DNA of 64,000 nt, taken from contig NZ_PVXO01000005.1 of the NCBI RefSeq assembly GCF_002995785.1, forward strand, positions 143,567 to 207,566, written 5' to 3'. Below, one piece after another: positions 1 to 9,017 of this stretch. Source of the DNA: Clostridium liquoris (GTDB lineage: Bacteria; Bacillota; Clostridia; Clostridiales; Clostridiaceae). The notes under the pieces were generated by a model. The model saw only the letters and a program-made list of their open reading frames with translations, was not told where the DNA came from and searched no databases. The position numbers were made by a program, and so were the translations under genes. The first letter of the stretch is position 1. Each line of letters opens with the position of its first letter.

Positions 1-90
1 TATTGCAGAATTGTCTTGCTATATAAGCCTTTTAGAGTGATATATGTACATGCCGAAAGGACAAACACACTTTAAAAGGAGTGATACACG

Positions 91-990
91 ATGTTAAGTG
101 CAAAATTCGGGATTGAGATTGAATTTACAGGGATTACAAGGGAAAGGGCAGCTAGAGTCGCTGCAGAATATTTGCAAGGCATTTACAGTGAAGGCGGGAC
201 TTACTACGACACCAAGAAGGTAAAAACTCCAGATGGTCGAGTGTGGAAGTTTATGTACGATGGGAGCATCAACTGCCAAAGAAAAGAAGGTAGAAGAAAA
301 GTAGCTGCAGGTAGAGATTATAGCGTTGAGCTGGTTAGTCCAATCCTAACCTACCGGGAGGACATTGAAACTTTGCAGGAGCTAGTAAGAAAGCTTCGCA
401 AATCTGGAGCCTTTACAAATACATCTTGCGGAATTCACATTCATCTAGACGGTGCTGAACATACCCCACGAAGCATTCGAAACTTTGTAAATATCATTGC
501 AAGCAAAAACGACTTATTTTATAAAGCACTTCAGATTGCACCGCAGAGAATGAATTACTGCAAAAAGATGGACAGTATTTTGGTTGAGAAGATGAACCGT
601 AAAAAGCCTAAAACGATGAGACAAATTGAGGATATTTGGTACGAAGGTTACAGCGAGAGTAGAAGCACTCATTACCACAACAGCCGCTACCATTTCCTCA
701 ACCTTCACAGCTTTTTTACCGGAAACCATACAGTTGAACTTAGAGGATTCAATAGCGAACTTCATGCAGGAAAGATAAGAAGCTACATTGTTCTAGCACT
801 TGCCATCAACCACCAAGCCTTAACACAAAAGTGTGCATCAGCAAAGAAACCGCAGGTGGAAAACGAGAAATTTGCCATGAGAACCTATCTAAACCGGATT
901 GGTTTCATTGGAGATGAATTTGCAAACTGCAGAGAACATTTGACAGCAGCACTTTCGGGTTCAGCTGCATGGCGGTTTCGGGCGGCCTGA
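91..990 (+). CDS. Amidoligase family protein (phage accessory)
   Basis: A 299-residue protein of the amidoligase_2 family, a glutamine-synthetase-fold group of COOH-NH2 ligases expected to form peptide or isopeptide-like amide bonds with ATP. Visible motifs are the N-terminal FGIEIEFTG with paired glutamates (residues 6-14), the SCGIHIHLD histidine motif in the middle and the VELRGFNSE motif near residue 220, which together match the family's metal/ATP site. The start follows AAAAGGAG seven to eight bases upstream. It is followed by a gamma-glutamylcyclotransferase and a DUF5049 gene, a grouping known from phages; modification of a peptide, lipid or cell-wall amine is inferred. The substrate is unknown. 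Confidence 0.8.
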   Translation: MLSAKFGIEIEFTGITRERAARVAAEYLQGIYSEGGTYYDTKKVKTPDGRVWKFMYDGSINCQRKEGRRKVAAGRDYSVELVSPILTYREDIETLQELVRKLRKSGAFTNTSCGIHIHLDGAEHTPRSIRNFVNIIASKNDLFYKALQIAPQRMNYCKKMDSILVEKMNRKKPKTMRQIEDIWYEGYSESRSTHYHNSRYHFLNLHSFFTGNHTVELRGFNSELHAGKIRSYIVLALAINHQALTQKCASAKKPQVENEKFAMRTYLNRIGFIGDEFANCREHLTAALSGSAAWRFRAA

Positions 991-1028
991 GCTGCCCCTA
1001 ACCCACAAAGCTAAGAAGGAGGATTACA

Positions 1029-1487
1029 ATGAAGAATAAATTATATCTTGCCTATGGCTCCAACCTTAATCTAAAGCAAATGGCCGACAGATGCCCCACA
1101 GCGAAGGTGGTAGGAGCAAGTCAAATCAATGACCACCGCCTATTATTTCGAGGGGCACACGCGGGCGCTGTGGCGACAATCGAGCCTTTTGAGGGTGGCA
1201 ACGTACCAGTTTTAGTTTGGGAGATTACACCGACCGATGAAGCGGCACTTGACCGTTACGAGGGATGGCCGTTCCTTTATCGAAAGGAAACAATAAAAGT
1301 GAAGTTGGGAAGCAAAACCGTCAAGGCGATGGTCTACATCATGAATGATGGTAGACCGCTTGGACAGCCGAGTTGTTATTATTACAGTACAATTTTAGAA
1401 GGCTATAAGAGTGCGGGCTTCGATGTGGAAATCCTGCGCAAAGCTACAACTGATTCAATAGAATCGGAGGAGGTAGCCAATGAATGA
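1029..1487 (+). CDS. Gamma-glutamylcyclotransferase (AIG2/GGCT-like)
   Basis: A 152-residue GGCT-fold protein. The N-terminal YLAYGSNLN loop (residues 6-14) is the substrate-binding signature, and the glutamate in YEGWP (about residue 78) is at the position of the general acid/base. Family members release 5-oxoproline from gamma-glutamyl amines or peptides. The ribosome site is AAGGAGG. It directly follows the amidoligase and overlaps the next gene by eight bases, so the two enzymes are probably co-translated and may make and remove the same amide linkage; that coupling is inference. Length is normal for the family. Confidence 0.85.
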   Translation: MKNKLYLAYGSNLNLKQMADRCPTAKVVGASQINDHRLLFRGAHAGAVATIEPFEGGNVPVLVWEITPTDEAALDRYEGWPFLYRKETIKVKLGSKTVKAMVYIMNDGRPLGQPSCYYYSTILEGYKSAGFDVEILRKATTDSIESEEVANE

Positions 1488-1668
1488 GATAATTAAGCAA
1501 CAAATCCTTTCCATCCGAGAAAGTGGAGTCACAAATATGTTTGATGTGGACCGAGTACAGTATGAGGCAAATGAACGAGGGTTTTATGAATTGGTAGTCT
1601 ATTTAATAGACCATAAAGCAGAATATGCCCATTTCATACTGACGGGTGAAGTGGATATAAAGAAATAA
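1480..1668 (+). CDS. DUF5049 small protein
   Basis: A 62-residue protein that resembles DUF5049 proteins: the motifs SGVTNMFDV, ERGFYELV and YAHFILTG are the parts I recognise. There is no signal peptide or membrane segment. It overlaps the cyclotransferase gene and is the last gene before a hairpin terminator, so it belongs to the amidoligase operon. Function is not known; constant association with amidoligase/GGCT genes in clostridial prophages would suggest a regulator or substrate-presenting partner, but that is a guess. Confidence 0.7.
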   Translation: MNEIIKQQILSIRESGVTNMFDVDRVQYEANERGFYELVVYLIDHKAEYAHFILTGEVDIKK

Positions 1669-1686
1669 CTAAATCTAAATAGGATA

Positions 1687-1728
1687 GAGAAAAGGGCTTC
1701 ATCTATAGGATTGAGGCTCTTTTCTTAT
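1687..1728 (+). terminator. Rho-independent terminator after DUF5049
   Basis: AGAAAAGGGCTTCA pairs, with two G-U pairs, with TGAGGCTCTTTTCT across an eight-base loop, and the 3' arm is T-rich. It separates the amidoligase operon from the structural genes. Confidence 0.65.
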
Positions 1729-1756
1729 GTCCTTTTCCATAAAAGGGGCGGTGTTT

Positions 1757-3361
1757 ATGCGGAAACTGAAGAAATATAAGCCGACCGCCTTTATAGCTGA
1801 AGGGTCATATTACGATAAGGACGCTGCTGATTACGCTGTGGCTTTTATCGAAGCACTCTCCCATACGAAAGGTTCATGGGCAGGCAAGCCTTTTGAACTT
1901 ATCGACTGGCAGGAAAAAATTGTCCGTGATTTATTCGGTATCTTAAAACCTAATGGATACCGGCAGTTTAACACGGCTTATATAGAAATACCTAAAAAGA
2001 TGGGAAAAAGCGAGCTTGCAGCAGCAATCGCACTTCTCCTCACTTGTGGAGATGGTGAAGAACGAGCAGAGGTATACGGTTGTGCCGCAGATCGCCAGCA
2101 GGCATCAATTGTATTTGAAGTAGCAGCCGATATGGTGCGGATGTGTCCAGCGCTGAATAAACGAGTGAAGTTGCTGGCTTCAACTAAACGACTGGTGTAC
2201 CTGCCGACCAACAGCTTTTATCAGGTATTGTCGGCTGAAGCCTATTCAAAACACGGCTTCAATATACATGGTGTTGTTTTTGATGAACTTCATACTCAGC
2301 CAAATAGGAAACTATTTGATGTTATGACAAAAGGGTCTGGTGATGCGAGAACCCAACCGCTATATTTTCTTATCACCACTGCAGGGACGGATACCCAGAG
2401 TATCTGCTATGAAACACACCAAAAAGCGGTTGATATTATTGAGGGCAGAAAATACGATCCTACTTTTTATCCCGTAATCTACGGTGCCAAAGAAGAGGAT
2501 GATTGGACTGATCCTAAAGTATGGAAGAAAGCAAATCCAAGCTTAGGAATTACAGTAAGTATCGATAAAGTTAGAGCCGCTTGTGAAAGTGCAAAGCAGA
2601 ACCCTGCTGAGGAAAATAGCTTTCGACAGCTGCGTCTGAACCAGTGGGTTAAGCAATCTGTCCGTTGGATGCCAATGGCAAAGTGGGATGCCTGTGCGTT
2701 TCCAGTAAAACCAGAGAGCCTTGAAGGTAGAGTATGCTATGGAGGACTTGATTTATCCTCTACCACTGACATTACAGCCTTCGTGCTGGTGTTCCCACCG
2801 GAAGATGAAACAGATAAATATACCGTTCTCCCGTATTTTTGGATGCCGGAGGATAATATTGACCTCCGAGTTCGACGAGACCACGTGCAATACGACCTTT
2901 GGGAGAAGCAAGGCTATATTTTAACCACCGAGGGAAATGTAGTCCATTATGGATACATTGAAAAATTCATTGAAGAACTGGGGGAAAAGTACAACATTCG
3001 AGAGATTGCTTTTGACCGCTGGGGCGCTGTTCAGATGGTGCAAAATCTTGAAGGGTTAGGCTTTACTGTAGTTCCTTTCGGTCAAGGTTTTAAAGATATG
3101 TCACCACCTACAAAGGAACTTATGAAGCTGACATTAGAAGAAAGAATAGCACACGGCGGGCATCCAGTACTACGGTGGATGATGGATAACATCTATATAA
3201 AAACAGATCCGGCTGGAAATATAAAACCGGACAAGGAAAAAAGTACAGAAAAAATAGATGGAGCAGTGGCAACTATTATGGCACTCGACCGCGCCATCCG
3301 CTGTGGACCAGGTAATAGTGGAGACTCGGTGTATGACGAGAGAGGTTTAATAATTCTATAA
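1757..3361 (+). CDS. Phage terminase large subunit
   Basis: The packaging motor ATPase/nuclease of an HK97-type siphovirus (Terminase_1 type), about 534 residues from the chosen ATG, which has a GGGGCGGTG ribosome site; an upstream ATG at 1727 in the same frame lies inside the terminator and is less likely. IPKKMGKS (residues 79-85 region) is the Walker A-like site and VVFDELH the Walker B. The C-terminal RNase H-like nuclease shows acidic residues in GGLDLSSTTD, AFDRWG and EKIDGAVA. It cuts concatemeric DNA and drives it through the portal encoded next. No small terminase subunit lies within the window; it would be to the left. Confidence 0.95.
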   Translation: MRKLKKYKPTAFIAEGSYYDKDAADYAVAFIEALSHTKGSWAGKPFELIDWQEKIVRDLFGILKPNGYRQFNTAYIEIPKKMGKSELAAAIALLLTCGDGEERAEVYGCAADRQQASIVFEVAADMVRMCPALNKRVKLLASTKRLVYLPTNSFYQVLSAEAYSKHGFNIHGVVFDELHTQPNRKLFDVMTKGSGDARTQPLYFLITTAGTDTQSICYETHQKAVDIIEGRKYDPTFYPVIYGAKEEDDWTDPKVWKKANPSLGITVSIDKVRAACESAKQNPAEENSFRQLRLNQWVKQSVRWMPMAKWDACAFPVKPESLEGRVCYGGLDLSSTTDITAFVLVFPPEDETDKYTVLPYFWMPEDNIDLRVRRDHVQYDLWEKQGYILTTEGNVVHYGYIEKFIEELGEKYNIREIAFDRWGAVQMVQNLEGLGFTVVPFGQGFKDMSPPTKELMKLTLEERIAHGGHPVLRWMMDNIYIKTDPAGNIKPDKEKSTEKIDGAVATIMALDRAIRCGPGNSGDSVYDERGLIIL

Positions 3362-3411
3362 ATTTCAATGATTGTTTGTGGTGTAATTCTTTCAATTTGG
3401 AGGTGAGGCCT

Positions 3412-4656
3412 ATGAATTTATTAAAAGGACTGTTTCGTTCAAGGGACAAACCGCAAAACCGTGTGGGTAGCGCATTTTCCTTCCTATTCGGCGGTACATC
3501 ATCTGGCAAAACAGTAAATGAGCGTACTGCAATGCAAGCAACAGCGGTGTATGCCTGCGTAAGAATACTAGCTGAAGCTATTGCTGGACTGCCACTACAT
3601 GTATATAGATATCGTTCTGATGGAGGTAAAGAAAAGATTCCTTTCCACCCTTTGTATTACCTTCTTCATGATGAACCAAATCCAGAGATGACTTCATTTG
3701 TGTTTCGAGAAACACTGATGAGTCATCTTTTACTTTGGGGCAATGCTTATGCACAGATAGTTCGAAATGGTCGTGGCCAGGCAATTGCGCTTTATCCCCT
3801 ACTTCCTAACAAGATGGAAGTAAGTCGAGCATCAAATGGTGAACTGGTTTATACCTACTACCGGGATACAGACGAAAGTGGCCTGAATCCAAAGGGAGGC
3901 TATGTCACACTTCGCAAAGATGATGTACTTCACATACCAGGTTTAGGTTTTGATGGACTCATTGGCTATAGCCCTATTGCTATGGCAAAAAATGCAATCG
4001 GTATGTCACTTGCTACTGAAGAGTACGGTGCGGCATTCTTTGCTAATGGAGCCAATCCCGGCGGTGTGCTGGAGCACCCGGGAGTAATTAAAGACATACA
4101 GAGAGTGAAGGATAGCTGGAATAGTGCTTACCAAGGCACAGCTAAGGCACATAAAATCGCTGTATTGGAAGAGGGCATGAAGTTTCAAGCCATCGGTATA
4201 CCTCCAGAACAGGCTCAGTTTTTAGAAACACGGAAATTTCAAATCAATGAGATTGCAAGGATTTTCCGTGTGCCTCCCCATATGGTGGGAGATCTTGAGA
4301 AATCTAGCTTCTCTAATATCGAGCAGCAGTCTTTGGAGTTTGTAAAATACACTCTCGATCCGTGGGTGGTGAGATGGGAGCAAAGTCTCCAGCAATCGCT
4401 TATTTTGCCTTCTGAGAAAACATCAGTATTCATCAAGTTCAATTTAGATGGTCTGCTGCGCGGCGATTATCAAAGCCGAATGAATGGCTATGCTATTGGG
4501 CGGCAAAATGGCTGGATGTCAGCTAATGATATCCGTGAATTGGAGGACATGAACCGTATCCCAGCTGAGGAAGGTGGCGATTTATATCTGGTTAACGGAA
4601 ATATGACGAAATTGGCTGACGCAGGAGCGTTTGCCAAAACCGAAGGAGGTCAGTAA
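3412..4656 (+). CDS. Phage portal protein (HK97 family)
   Basis: A 414-residue portal, forming the dodecameric vertex ring through which DNA is packaged and ejected. Family hallmarks are the N-terminal VYACVRILAEAIAGLPLHVY segment, the LLLWGNAYAQIVRNGRG region and the C-terminal FRVPPHMVGDLEKSSFSNIEQQ motif. The start has a GGAGGTGAGG ribosome site five bases upstream; the longer reading from 3376 has none. It is flush against the protease gene (TAA ATG), the normal head-gene order terminase-portal-protease-capsid. Confidence 0.95.
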   Translation: MNLLKGLFRSRDKPQNRVGSAFSFLFGGTSSGKTVNERTAMQATAVYACVRILAEAIAGLPLHVYRYRSDGGKEKIPFHPLYYLLHDEPNPEMTSFVFRETLMSHLLLWGNAYAQIVRNGRGQAIALYPLLPNKMEVSRASNGELVYTYYRDTDESGLNPKGGYVTLRKDDVLHIPGLGFDGLIGYSPIAMAKNAIGMSLATEEYGAAFFANGANPGGVLEHPGVIKDIQRVKDSWNSAYQGTAKAHKIAVLEEGMKFQAIGIPPEQAQFLETRKFQINEIARIFRVPPHMVGDLEKSSFSNIEQQSLEFVKYTLDPWVVRWEQSLQQSLILPSEKTSVFIKFNLDGLLRGDYQSRMNGYAIGRQNGWMSANDIRELEDMNRIPAEEGGDLYLVNGNMTKLADAGAFAKTEGGQ

Positions 4657-5346
4657 ATGAAGAAGTTCTGGAATTGGGTGCGAGATTCTGATGAAGGGCG
4701 CACTCTCTATTTAAATGGAGTGATATCCGAAGAAACGTGGTGGGGTGATGAGGTCACACCTAAGATGTTCAAAGATGAACTGCTGGCTGGCACCGGTGAT
4801 ATTACAGTGTGGATTAACTCTCCTGGCGGGGATGTGTTTGCAGCAGCTCAGATTTACAACATGCTTATGGACTATACAGGAAAGGTCACTGTAAAAATTG
4901 ACGGGCTTGCGGCAAGTGCAGCTTCCGTTATTGCAATGGCGGGTGGAGATGTATATATGTCGCCGGTATCCATGATCATGATTCATAACCCTTCGACCAT
5001 TGCCATCGGTGACAGCGAGGAAATGTTGCGAGCAAAGGCTCTATTAGATGAAGTTAAGGAAAGTATTATTAATGCCTATGAGTTAAAGACTGGTCTTTCC
5101 CGAACAAAGCTTTCTCATCTGATGGATGCAGAATCATGGATGAATGCAAATAAAGCCATCGAACTTGGTTTTGCAGATAAGATCATGTTTATGGAAAATG
5201 AAACACCGGATTTGGCAGATAGCCTTATCTTTAGCAGGATGGCGGTTACCAACTCACTTATTAGTAAACTACCTAAAAAACAAAAACAAAAAACAGGTAC
5301 ACCTATAGAGTCGCTGGATAAGCGGCTTTCTTTAATTTCTCACTAA
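4657..5346 (+). CDS. Phage head maturation protease (ClpP/S14 type)
   Basis: A 229-residue ClpP-fold protease that processes capsid protein during head maturation. WINSPGGDVFAA forms the oxyanion-hole strand, the serine in ASAASVIAMAGG is the nucleophile and the histidine in MIMIHNPST the base; the acid is expected in the following helix. It lies between portal and major capsid genes with no gap on the portal side. The C-terminal tail is basic (KLPKKQKQK). Length is typical for phage members of S14. Confidence 0.93.
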   Translation: MKKFWNWVRDSDEGRTLYLNGVISEETWWGDEVTPKMFKDELLAGTGDITVWINSPGGDVFAAAQIYNMLMDYTGKVTVKIDGLAASAASVIAMAGGDVYMSPVSMIMIHNPSTIAIGDSEEMLRAKALLDEVKESIINAYELKTGLSRTKLSHLMDAESWMNANKAIELGFADKIMFMENETPDLADSLIFSRMAVTNSLISKLPKKQKQKTGTPIESLDKRLSLISH

Positions 5347-5365
5347 TTTAAAGGAGGAAATAACA

Positions 5366-6571
5366 ATGAGTAAAATTCTTGAATTGCGCGAGAAACGCGC
5401 TAAGGTTTGGGATGCGGCGAAGGCATTCCTTGATTCAAAACGTGGCGGTGATGGATTGTTATCCGCAGAGGACACACAAACCTATGAAAAGATGGAAGCT
5501 GAAGTTGTTGCACTTGGTAAAGAAATAGAACGTTTGGAACGTCAGGCGGTTATTGACTTAGAACTTTCCAAAGCCACGAGTAGCCCTATTACAAACACAC
5601 CGTCCAAACATGCCGATGATAAGACAGGACGCGCGTCTGCAGAGTACAAGAAAGCATTCTGGAATGCTATGCGTACTCGTGCAGGGGAAGGCCTTGATGT
5701 AAACGTAAGAAATGCCCTTCAAATTGGTACAGACTCCGAGGGTGGTTATCTTGTGCCTGACGAGTTTGAACGTACCTTAGTAGAGGCTCTTGAGGAAGAG
5801 AACATTTTCCGTTCACTGGCCAATGTTATCAATACATCTTCTGGCGATAGGAAAATTCCTGTTGTAGCTACAAAAGGTACTGCTTCCTGGGTGGATGAAG
5901 AAGGCACTATCCCAGATAGCGATGATAGCTTCGGACAGGTTTCTATAGGAGCTTACAAACTCGCTACCATGATCAAAGTTTCCGAGGAGCTTCTTAACGA
6001 TTCTGTGTTCAATCTTGAAGCCTACATCTCTAAGGAGTTTGCAAGGCGTATCGGTAACAAAGAGGAAGAGGCGTTCTTTACCGGTGATGGATCTGGAAAA
6101 CCGACAGGTATCCTTGCTTCTACAGGTGGTGCCCAAATTGGTGTGACTACTGCAGGTGCTACGGCAATTACTATGGACGAGGTACTTGATCTGTTCTATT
6201 CACTAAAGGCACCTTACCGTAATAAGGCTGTATTCGTTATGAACGACGCCACTGTAAAAGCAATCCGTAAACTAAAGGATGGTCAAGGACAGTACCTATG
6301 GCAACCTTCCTTACAGGCAGGTACACCGGATACTATCCTCAATCGACCATTGTATACTTCTGCATATATGCCAACTATTGCTGCCGCTGCGAAGAGTATC
6401 GCATTTGGTGATTTTAGTTATTACTGGGTAGCTGATCGTCAGGGTCGTGTATTTAAGAGGCTTAATGAACTTTATGCTGTTACTGGCCAAGTAGGCTTTG
6501 TTGCAACTCAGCGTGTGGATGGAAAATTAATTCTACCTGAAGCCATAAAAGTACTTCAGCAGAAAGCTTAA
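5366..6571 (+). CDS. Major capsid protein (HK97 gp5 family)
   Basis: A 401-residue capsid protein. The first ~75 residues are charged and likely coiled coil (KILELREKRAKVW and MEAEVVALGKEIERLERQ), matching the HK97 delta/scaffold domain that the upstream protease removes. From about residue 95 the HK97 fold begins, with DSEGGYLVPDEFERTLVE, the E-loop/spine region and the conserved TGDGSGKPTGIL loop. The start has a strong AAAGGAGG site. Placement right after the protease supports the assignment. Confidence 0.95.
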   Translation: MSKILELREKRAKVWDAAKAFLDSKRGGDGLLSAEDTQTYEKMEAEVVALGKEIERLERQAVIDLELSKATSSPITNTPSKHADDKTGRASAEYKKAFWNAMRTRAGEGLDVNVRNALQIGTDSEGGYLVPDEFERTLVEALEEENIFRSLANVINTSSGDRKIPVVATKGTASWVDEEGTIPDSDDSFGQVSIGAYKLATMIKVSEELLNDSVFNLEAYISKEFARRIGNKEEEAFFTGDGSGKPTGILASTGGAQIGVTTAGATAITMDEVLDLFYSLKAPYRNKAVFVMNDATVKAIRKLKDGQGQYLWQPSLQAGTPDTILNRPLYTSAYMPTIAAAAKSIAFGDFSYYWVADRQGRVFKRLNELYAVTGQVGFVATQRVDGKLILPEAIKVLQQKA

Positions 6572-6583
6572 TGGAGGTGCGTT

Positions 6584-6964
6584 ATGAGCTATAACACTAA
6601 GAATTATACCGAACAAGGCGGAGAAAAAACTGTTATAGGCGGAACACTTGAAATCAAGGAAGGAGCCTCGGTAACGGGGCTCTCCGCCGATCCGCTTCTC
6701 GTGGCAACAGAGGAGACTCTCGGTGGTGTAAAAGCCGCCGCTGCCGGTGAGGACGATACCGTCGAAGTAAAAATCGGAGAAGACGGTAAGCTGTATGCTC
6801 CAGCATATCCTACCGATGCTACGGAGTCAGTATCAGGGTTGGTAAAAATGGCTGCTAATCAAGCCGACAGCATAGCCGAGGATACAGCCACTCTTGTCAC
6901 AGATTTTAATGCTCTGCTCGCTAAACTAAAAGCGGCTGGGTTAATGGCTGCAGACGAAGCATGA
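6584..6964 (+). CDS. Head fiber / capsid decoration protein
   Basis: A 126-residue protein rich in Gly, Ala and Thr with no catalytic motif. It resembles proteins called head fiber protein in clostridial phages: an N-terminal GGTLEIKEGASVTGL strand repeat followed by ATEETLGGVKAA and a C-terminal DFNALLAKLKAAG helix. It sits immediately after the capsid gene with a TGGAGGTGCG site, the usual place for a capsid-decorating protein. Function is inferred from position and composition. Confidence 0.65.
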   Translation: MSYNTKNYTEQGGEKTVIGGTLEIKEGASVTGLSADPLLVATEETLGGVKAAAAGEDDTVEVKIGEDGKLYAPAYPTDATESVSGLVKMAANQADSIAEDTATLVTDFNALLAKLKAAGLMAADEA

Positions 6965-6983
6965 CCGGAAGGAGGCGGACGGC

Positions 6984-7301
6984 ATGACAACTGATAATCT
7001 TCTCCCTAAAGTAAAAGCAAATCTGATCCTGACGCATGACGCAGACGATGGACTTCTGCTGCATTACATCAAAGCCGCCGTCTCTTATGCGGAAAGTTAT
7101 CAGCATGTTGCTGAGGGTTATTACACTGAGAATATTATGCCCCCAACTACTGAACAGGCAGTAATCATGCTGTCGAGTCATTTCTACGAAAGCAGAGATG
7201 GCTCGACGGCTGGTTTCTTCGCCGATAGCGTACAGGCGGGGCAGCAGGTTTGGAACACGGTGAACCTACTTCTTAGGCTAGACCGGGATTGGAAGGTGTA
7301 A
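6984..7301 (+). CDS. Head-tail connector protein (gp6-like)
   Basis: A 105-residue helical protein of the phage connector (HK97 gp6 / QLRG) family. The pattern KANLILTHDADDGLLLHYIKAAVSYAESY, followed by TEQAVIMLSSHFYESRDG, matches the DNA-packaging adaptor ring that sits under the portal. The start has a GGAAGGAGG site. Gene order (decoration, connector, closure, gp10, tail terminator, tail tube) is standard. Confidence 0.85.
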   Translation: MTTDNLLPKVKANLILTHDADDGLLLHYIKAAVSYAESYQHVAEGYYTENIMPPTTEQAVIMLSSHFYESRDGSTAGFFADSVQAGQQVWNTVNLLLRLDRDWKV

Positions 7302-7304
7302 ATT

Positions 7305-7640
7305 ATGAGTTTTGGAAAGATGAACACCTTTATTGATATCATCAGTACAGAGCCTATTAAAGACAAGGATGGTTTCGCTGCTATAGGCGATAACACACTT
7401 GCCAGTGTACGTGCCTACAAGGAAGATCGGCATGGCAGTGAGCGGTGGGCAAATAGGGCATCATTTTCTTCTGCAACTTCCCTATTTAGGTTTAGAAAAA
7501 TATCTGGCCTTAGGGTGACCAGTGAAATGGTCATCGTTTGTGATGATGGCAGATATCAGATTTTAAGTGTTGATGATGTTAGAAACCGAGGTATGTATGT
7601 CGAGGTTTTAGCAGAAAAGATAGAACCAACCGTGAGGTGA
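7305..7640 (+). CDS. Head closure / head-tail adaptor protein
   Basis: A 111-residue protein of the SPP1 gp16-like head-closure family. It starts with the typical FGKMNTFIDIISTEPIKDKDGF strand and contains the AYKEDRHGSERWANRASFSSAT core followed by FRKISGLRVTSEMVIV. It would stop DNA leakage and provide the tail-docking surface. Three bases separate it from the connector gene, and its stop overlaps the next gene's ribosome site. Confidence 0.82.
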   Translation: MSFGKMNTFIDIISTEPIKDKDGFAAIGDNTLASVRAYKEDRHGSERWANRASFSSATSLFRFRKISGLRVTSEMVIVCDDGRYQILSVDDVRNRGMYVEVLAEKIEPTVR

Positions 7641-7645
7641 TGGAT

Positions 7646-8077
7646 ATGGCAAAAGTGAATATAAAGATGCCAGAAGAATTCCTTTTAAAGGTATCACGAT
7701 TAGCTGACCAGACCGATGTAATTCTTCCTAAGGTTCTGGAAGTTGGCGGTGAAGTGGTATTGGATAAAGTTAAGGGAAATCTAAGTAAAGTGATTGGTAA
7801 GAATACAAAATATCCATCCAAAAGCACTGGGGAGCTACTATCTTCACTAGGACTTTCAAGTGCAAAGCAAGATAGAAACGGAAACTTCAATGTTAAAGTT
7901 GGCTTTGCCGAGCCACGTTCTGATGGTGAGAGCAATGCTAAAATTGCCACAATCATTGAATATGGTAAGCATGGTCAGCCTGCAAAACCCTTCCTAAAGC
8001 CTGCGAGAACTGCATCTAGGAAACCTTGTATCAATGCGATGATCGCAAAGCTAGAGGAGGAGATTGATAAAATATGA
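7646..8077 (+). CDS. HK97 gp10-like tail-completion protein
   Basis: A 143-residue protein of the HK97 gp10 family, a minor protein at the head-tail junction or tail end. The C-terminal AKIATIIEYGKHGQPAKPFLKPA motif is the family signature. I chose the ATG at 7646 because GTGAGGTG lies seven bases upstream; GTG 7637 and ATG 7640 are in frame but overlap that site. The stop overlaps the next start in ATGA, so the two genes are translationally coupled. Confidence 0.85.
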   Translation: MAKVNIKMPEEFLLKVSRLADQTDVILPKVLEVGGEVVLDKVKGNLSKVIGKNTKYPSKSTGELLSSLGLSSAKQDRNGNFNVKVGFAEPRSDGESNAKIATIIEYGKHGQPAKPFLKPARTASRKPCINAMIAKLEEEIDKI

Positions 8078-8415
8078 ATATCTTAGAGGAGCTAAATACA
8101 CTTCTGACAGCAATACCTATCCCCGTAGAAACCGGGGTTTTTTCAGGTTTGGCACCGGATGAGTACGTGGTGATACTCCCACTTTCGGATGTTTTTGAAG
8201 TTCATGCGGATAACCGACCTGGCTTTGATGTGCAGGAAGCACGTATATCACTATTTTCCAAGAGCAACTACTTAGAGCGGAAGAGACAGATTACAGCGGC
8301 TTTGTTAAACGATGATTTTACAGTGACTGAGCGTAGATATATTGGTCACGAGGATGATACTGGATATCATCATTACGCCATCGACGTGGCGAAAAACTAT
8401 GGAATGGAGGAATAA
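8074..8415 (+). CDS. Putative tail terminator protein
   Basis: A 113-residue protein placed where phages encode the tail terminator (tail completion protein), directly between the gp10-like gene and the major tail protein. Short alpha-beta pattern; YVVILPLSDVFEVHADNRP and the closing GYHHYAIDVAKNYG are typical of clostridial phage proteins at this locus. It starts within the four-base overlap ATGA of the previous gene. Assignment is by position and general likeness. Confidence 0.65.
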   Translation: MNILEELNTLLTAIPIPVETGVFSGLAPDEYVVILPLSDVFEVHADNRPGFDVQEARISLFSKSNYLERKRQITAALLNDDFTVTERRYIGHEDDTGYHHYAIDVAKNYGMEE

Positions 8416-8418
8416 CAT

Positions 8419-9009
8419 ATGGCAACTATCGGTTTGGATAAACTGTACTATGCAAAAATAACCGAGGACTCAAATGGCGAGGAAACCTACGGTGTGCCTT
8501 CGGTACTCGCAAAAGCCATTACTGCCGAACTTTCGGTAGAATTGGTGGAAGCAATTCTGTATGCCGATGATGGTGCTGCCGAGGTTGTGAAGGACTTTAA
8601 TAGCGGTACACTCACTCTCGGTGTAGATGACATTGGCCCGACAGTAGCAGCAGATCTAACTGGTGCGTCGACCGACGACAACGGGGTATTAATTTCTGCA
8701 AGTGAGAGTGTAGGTACACCTGTTGCAGTGGGGTTTCGTGCGCAAAAGGCCAATGGAACATATCGATATTTTTGGTTGTATCGCGTTAAGTTTGGACTAC
8801 CAGCGACCAACTTACAGACAAAAGCGGATTCCATTACCTTTTCTACACCTACTATTGAAGGAACAGTTATGCGCAGGAACAAGCTGGATGGGTTGGGCAA
8901 GCACCCCTGGAAAGCAGAAGTCACAGAAGGCGACCCCGGTGTTTCATCGTCCACCATAACAGGCTGGTTCACTGAAGTTTATGAACCCGTATATACACCT
9001 GAACCATAG
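8419..9009 (+). CDS. Major tail tube protein (phi13 type)
   Basis: A 196-residue protein of the phi13-type major tail family, which polymerises into hexameric rings to form the siphovirus tail tube. Recognised from the opening IGLDKLYYAKIT, the central NSGTLTLGVDDI and the FRAQKANGTYRYFWLYRVKF segment shared by family members. A GGAGGA ribosome site precedes the ATG. It is followed by the tail-assembly chaperones and tape measure, the invariant order in this phage group. Confidence 0.9.
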   Translation: MATIGLDKLYYAKITEDSNGEETYGVPSVLAKAITAELSVELVEAILYADDGAAEVVKDFNSGTLTLGVDDIGPTVAADLTGASTDDNGVLISASESVGTPVAVGFRAQKANGTYRYFWLYRVKFGLPATNLQTKADSITFSTPTIEGTVMRRNKLDGLGKHPWKAEVTEGDPGVSSSTITGWFTEVYEPVYTPEP

Positions 9010-9017
9010 GAGGAGAA

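Noticed and set aside
1727..1757. Upstream start of terminase at 1727
   Set aside because: This ATG is within the terminator hairpin and lacks a ribosome site, whereas ATG 1757 has one.
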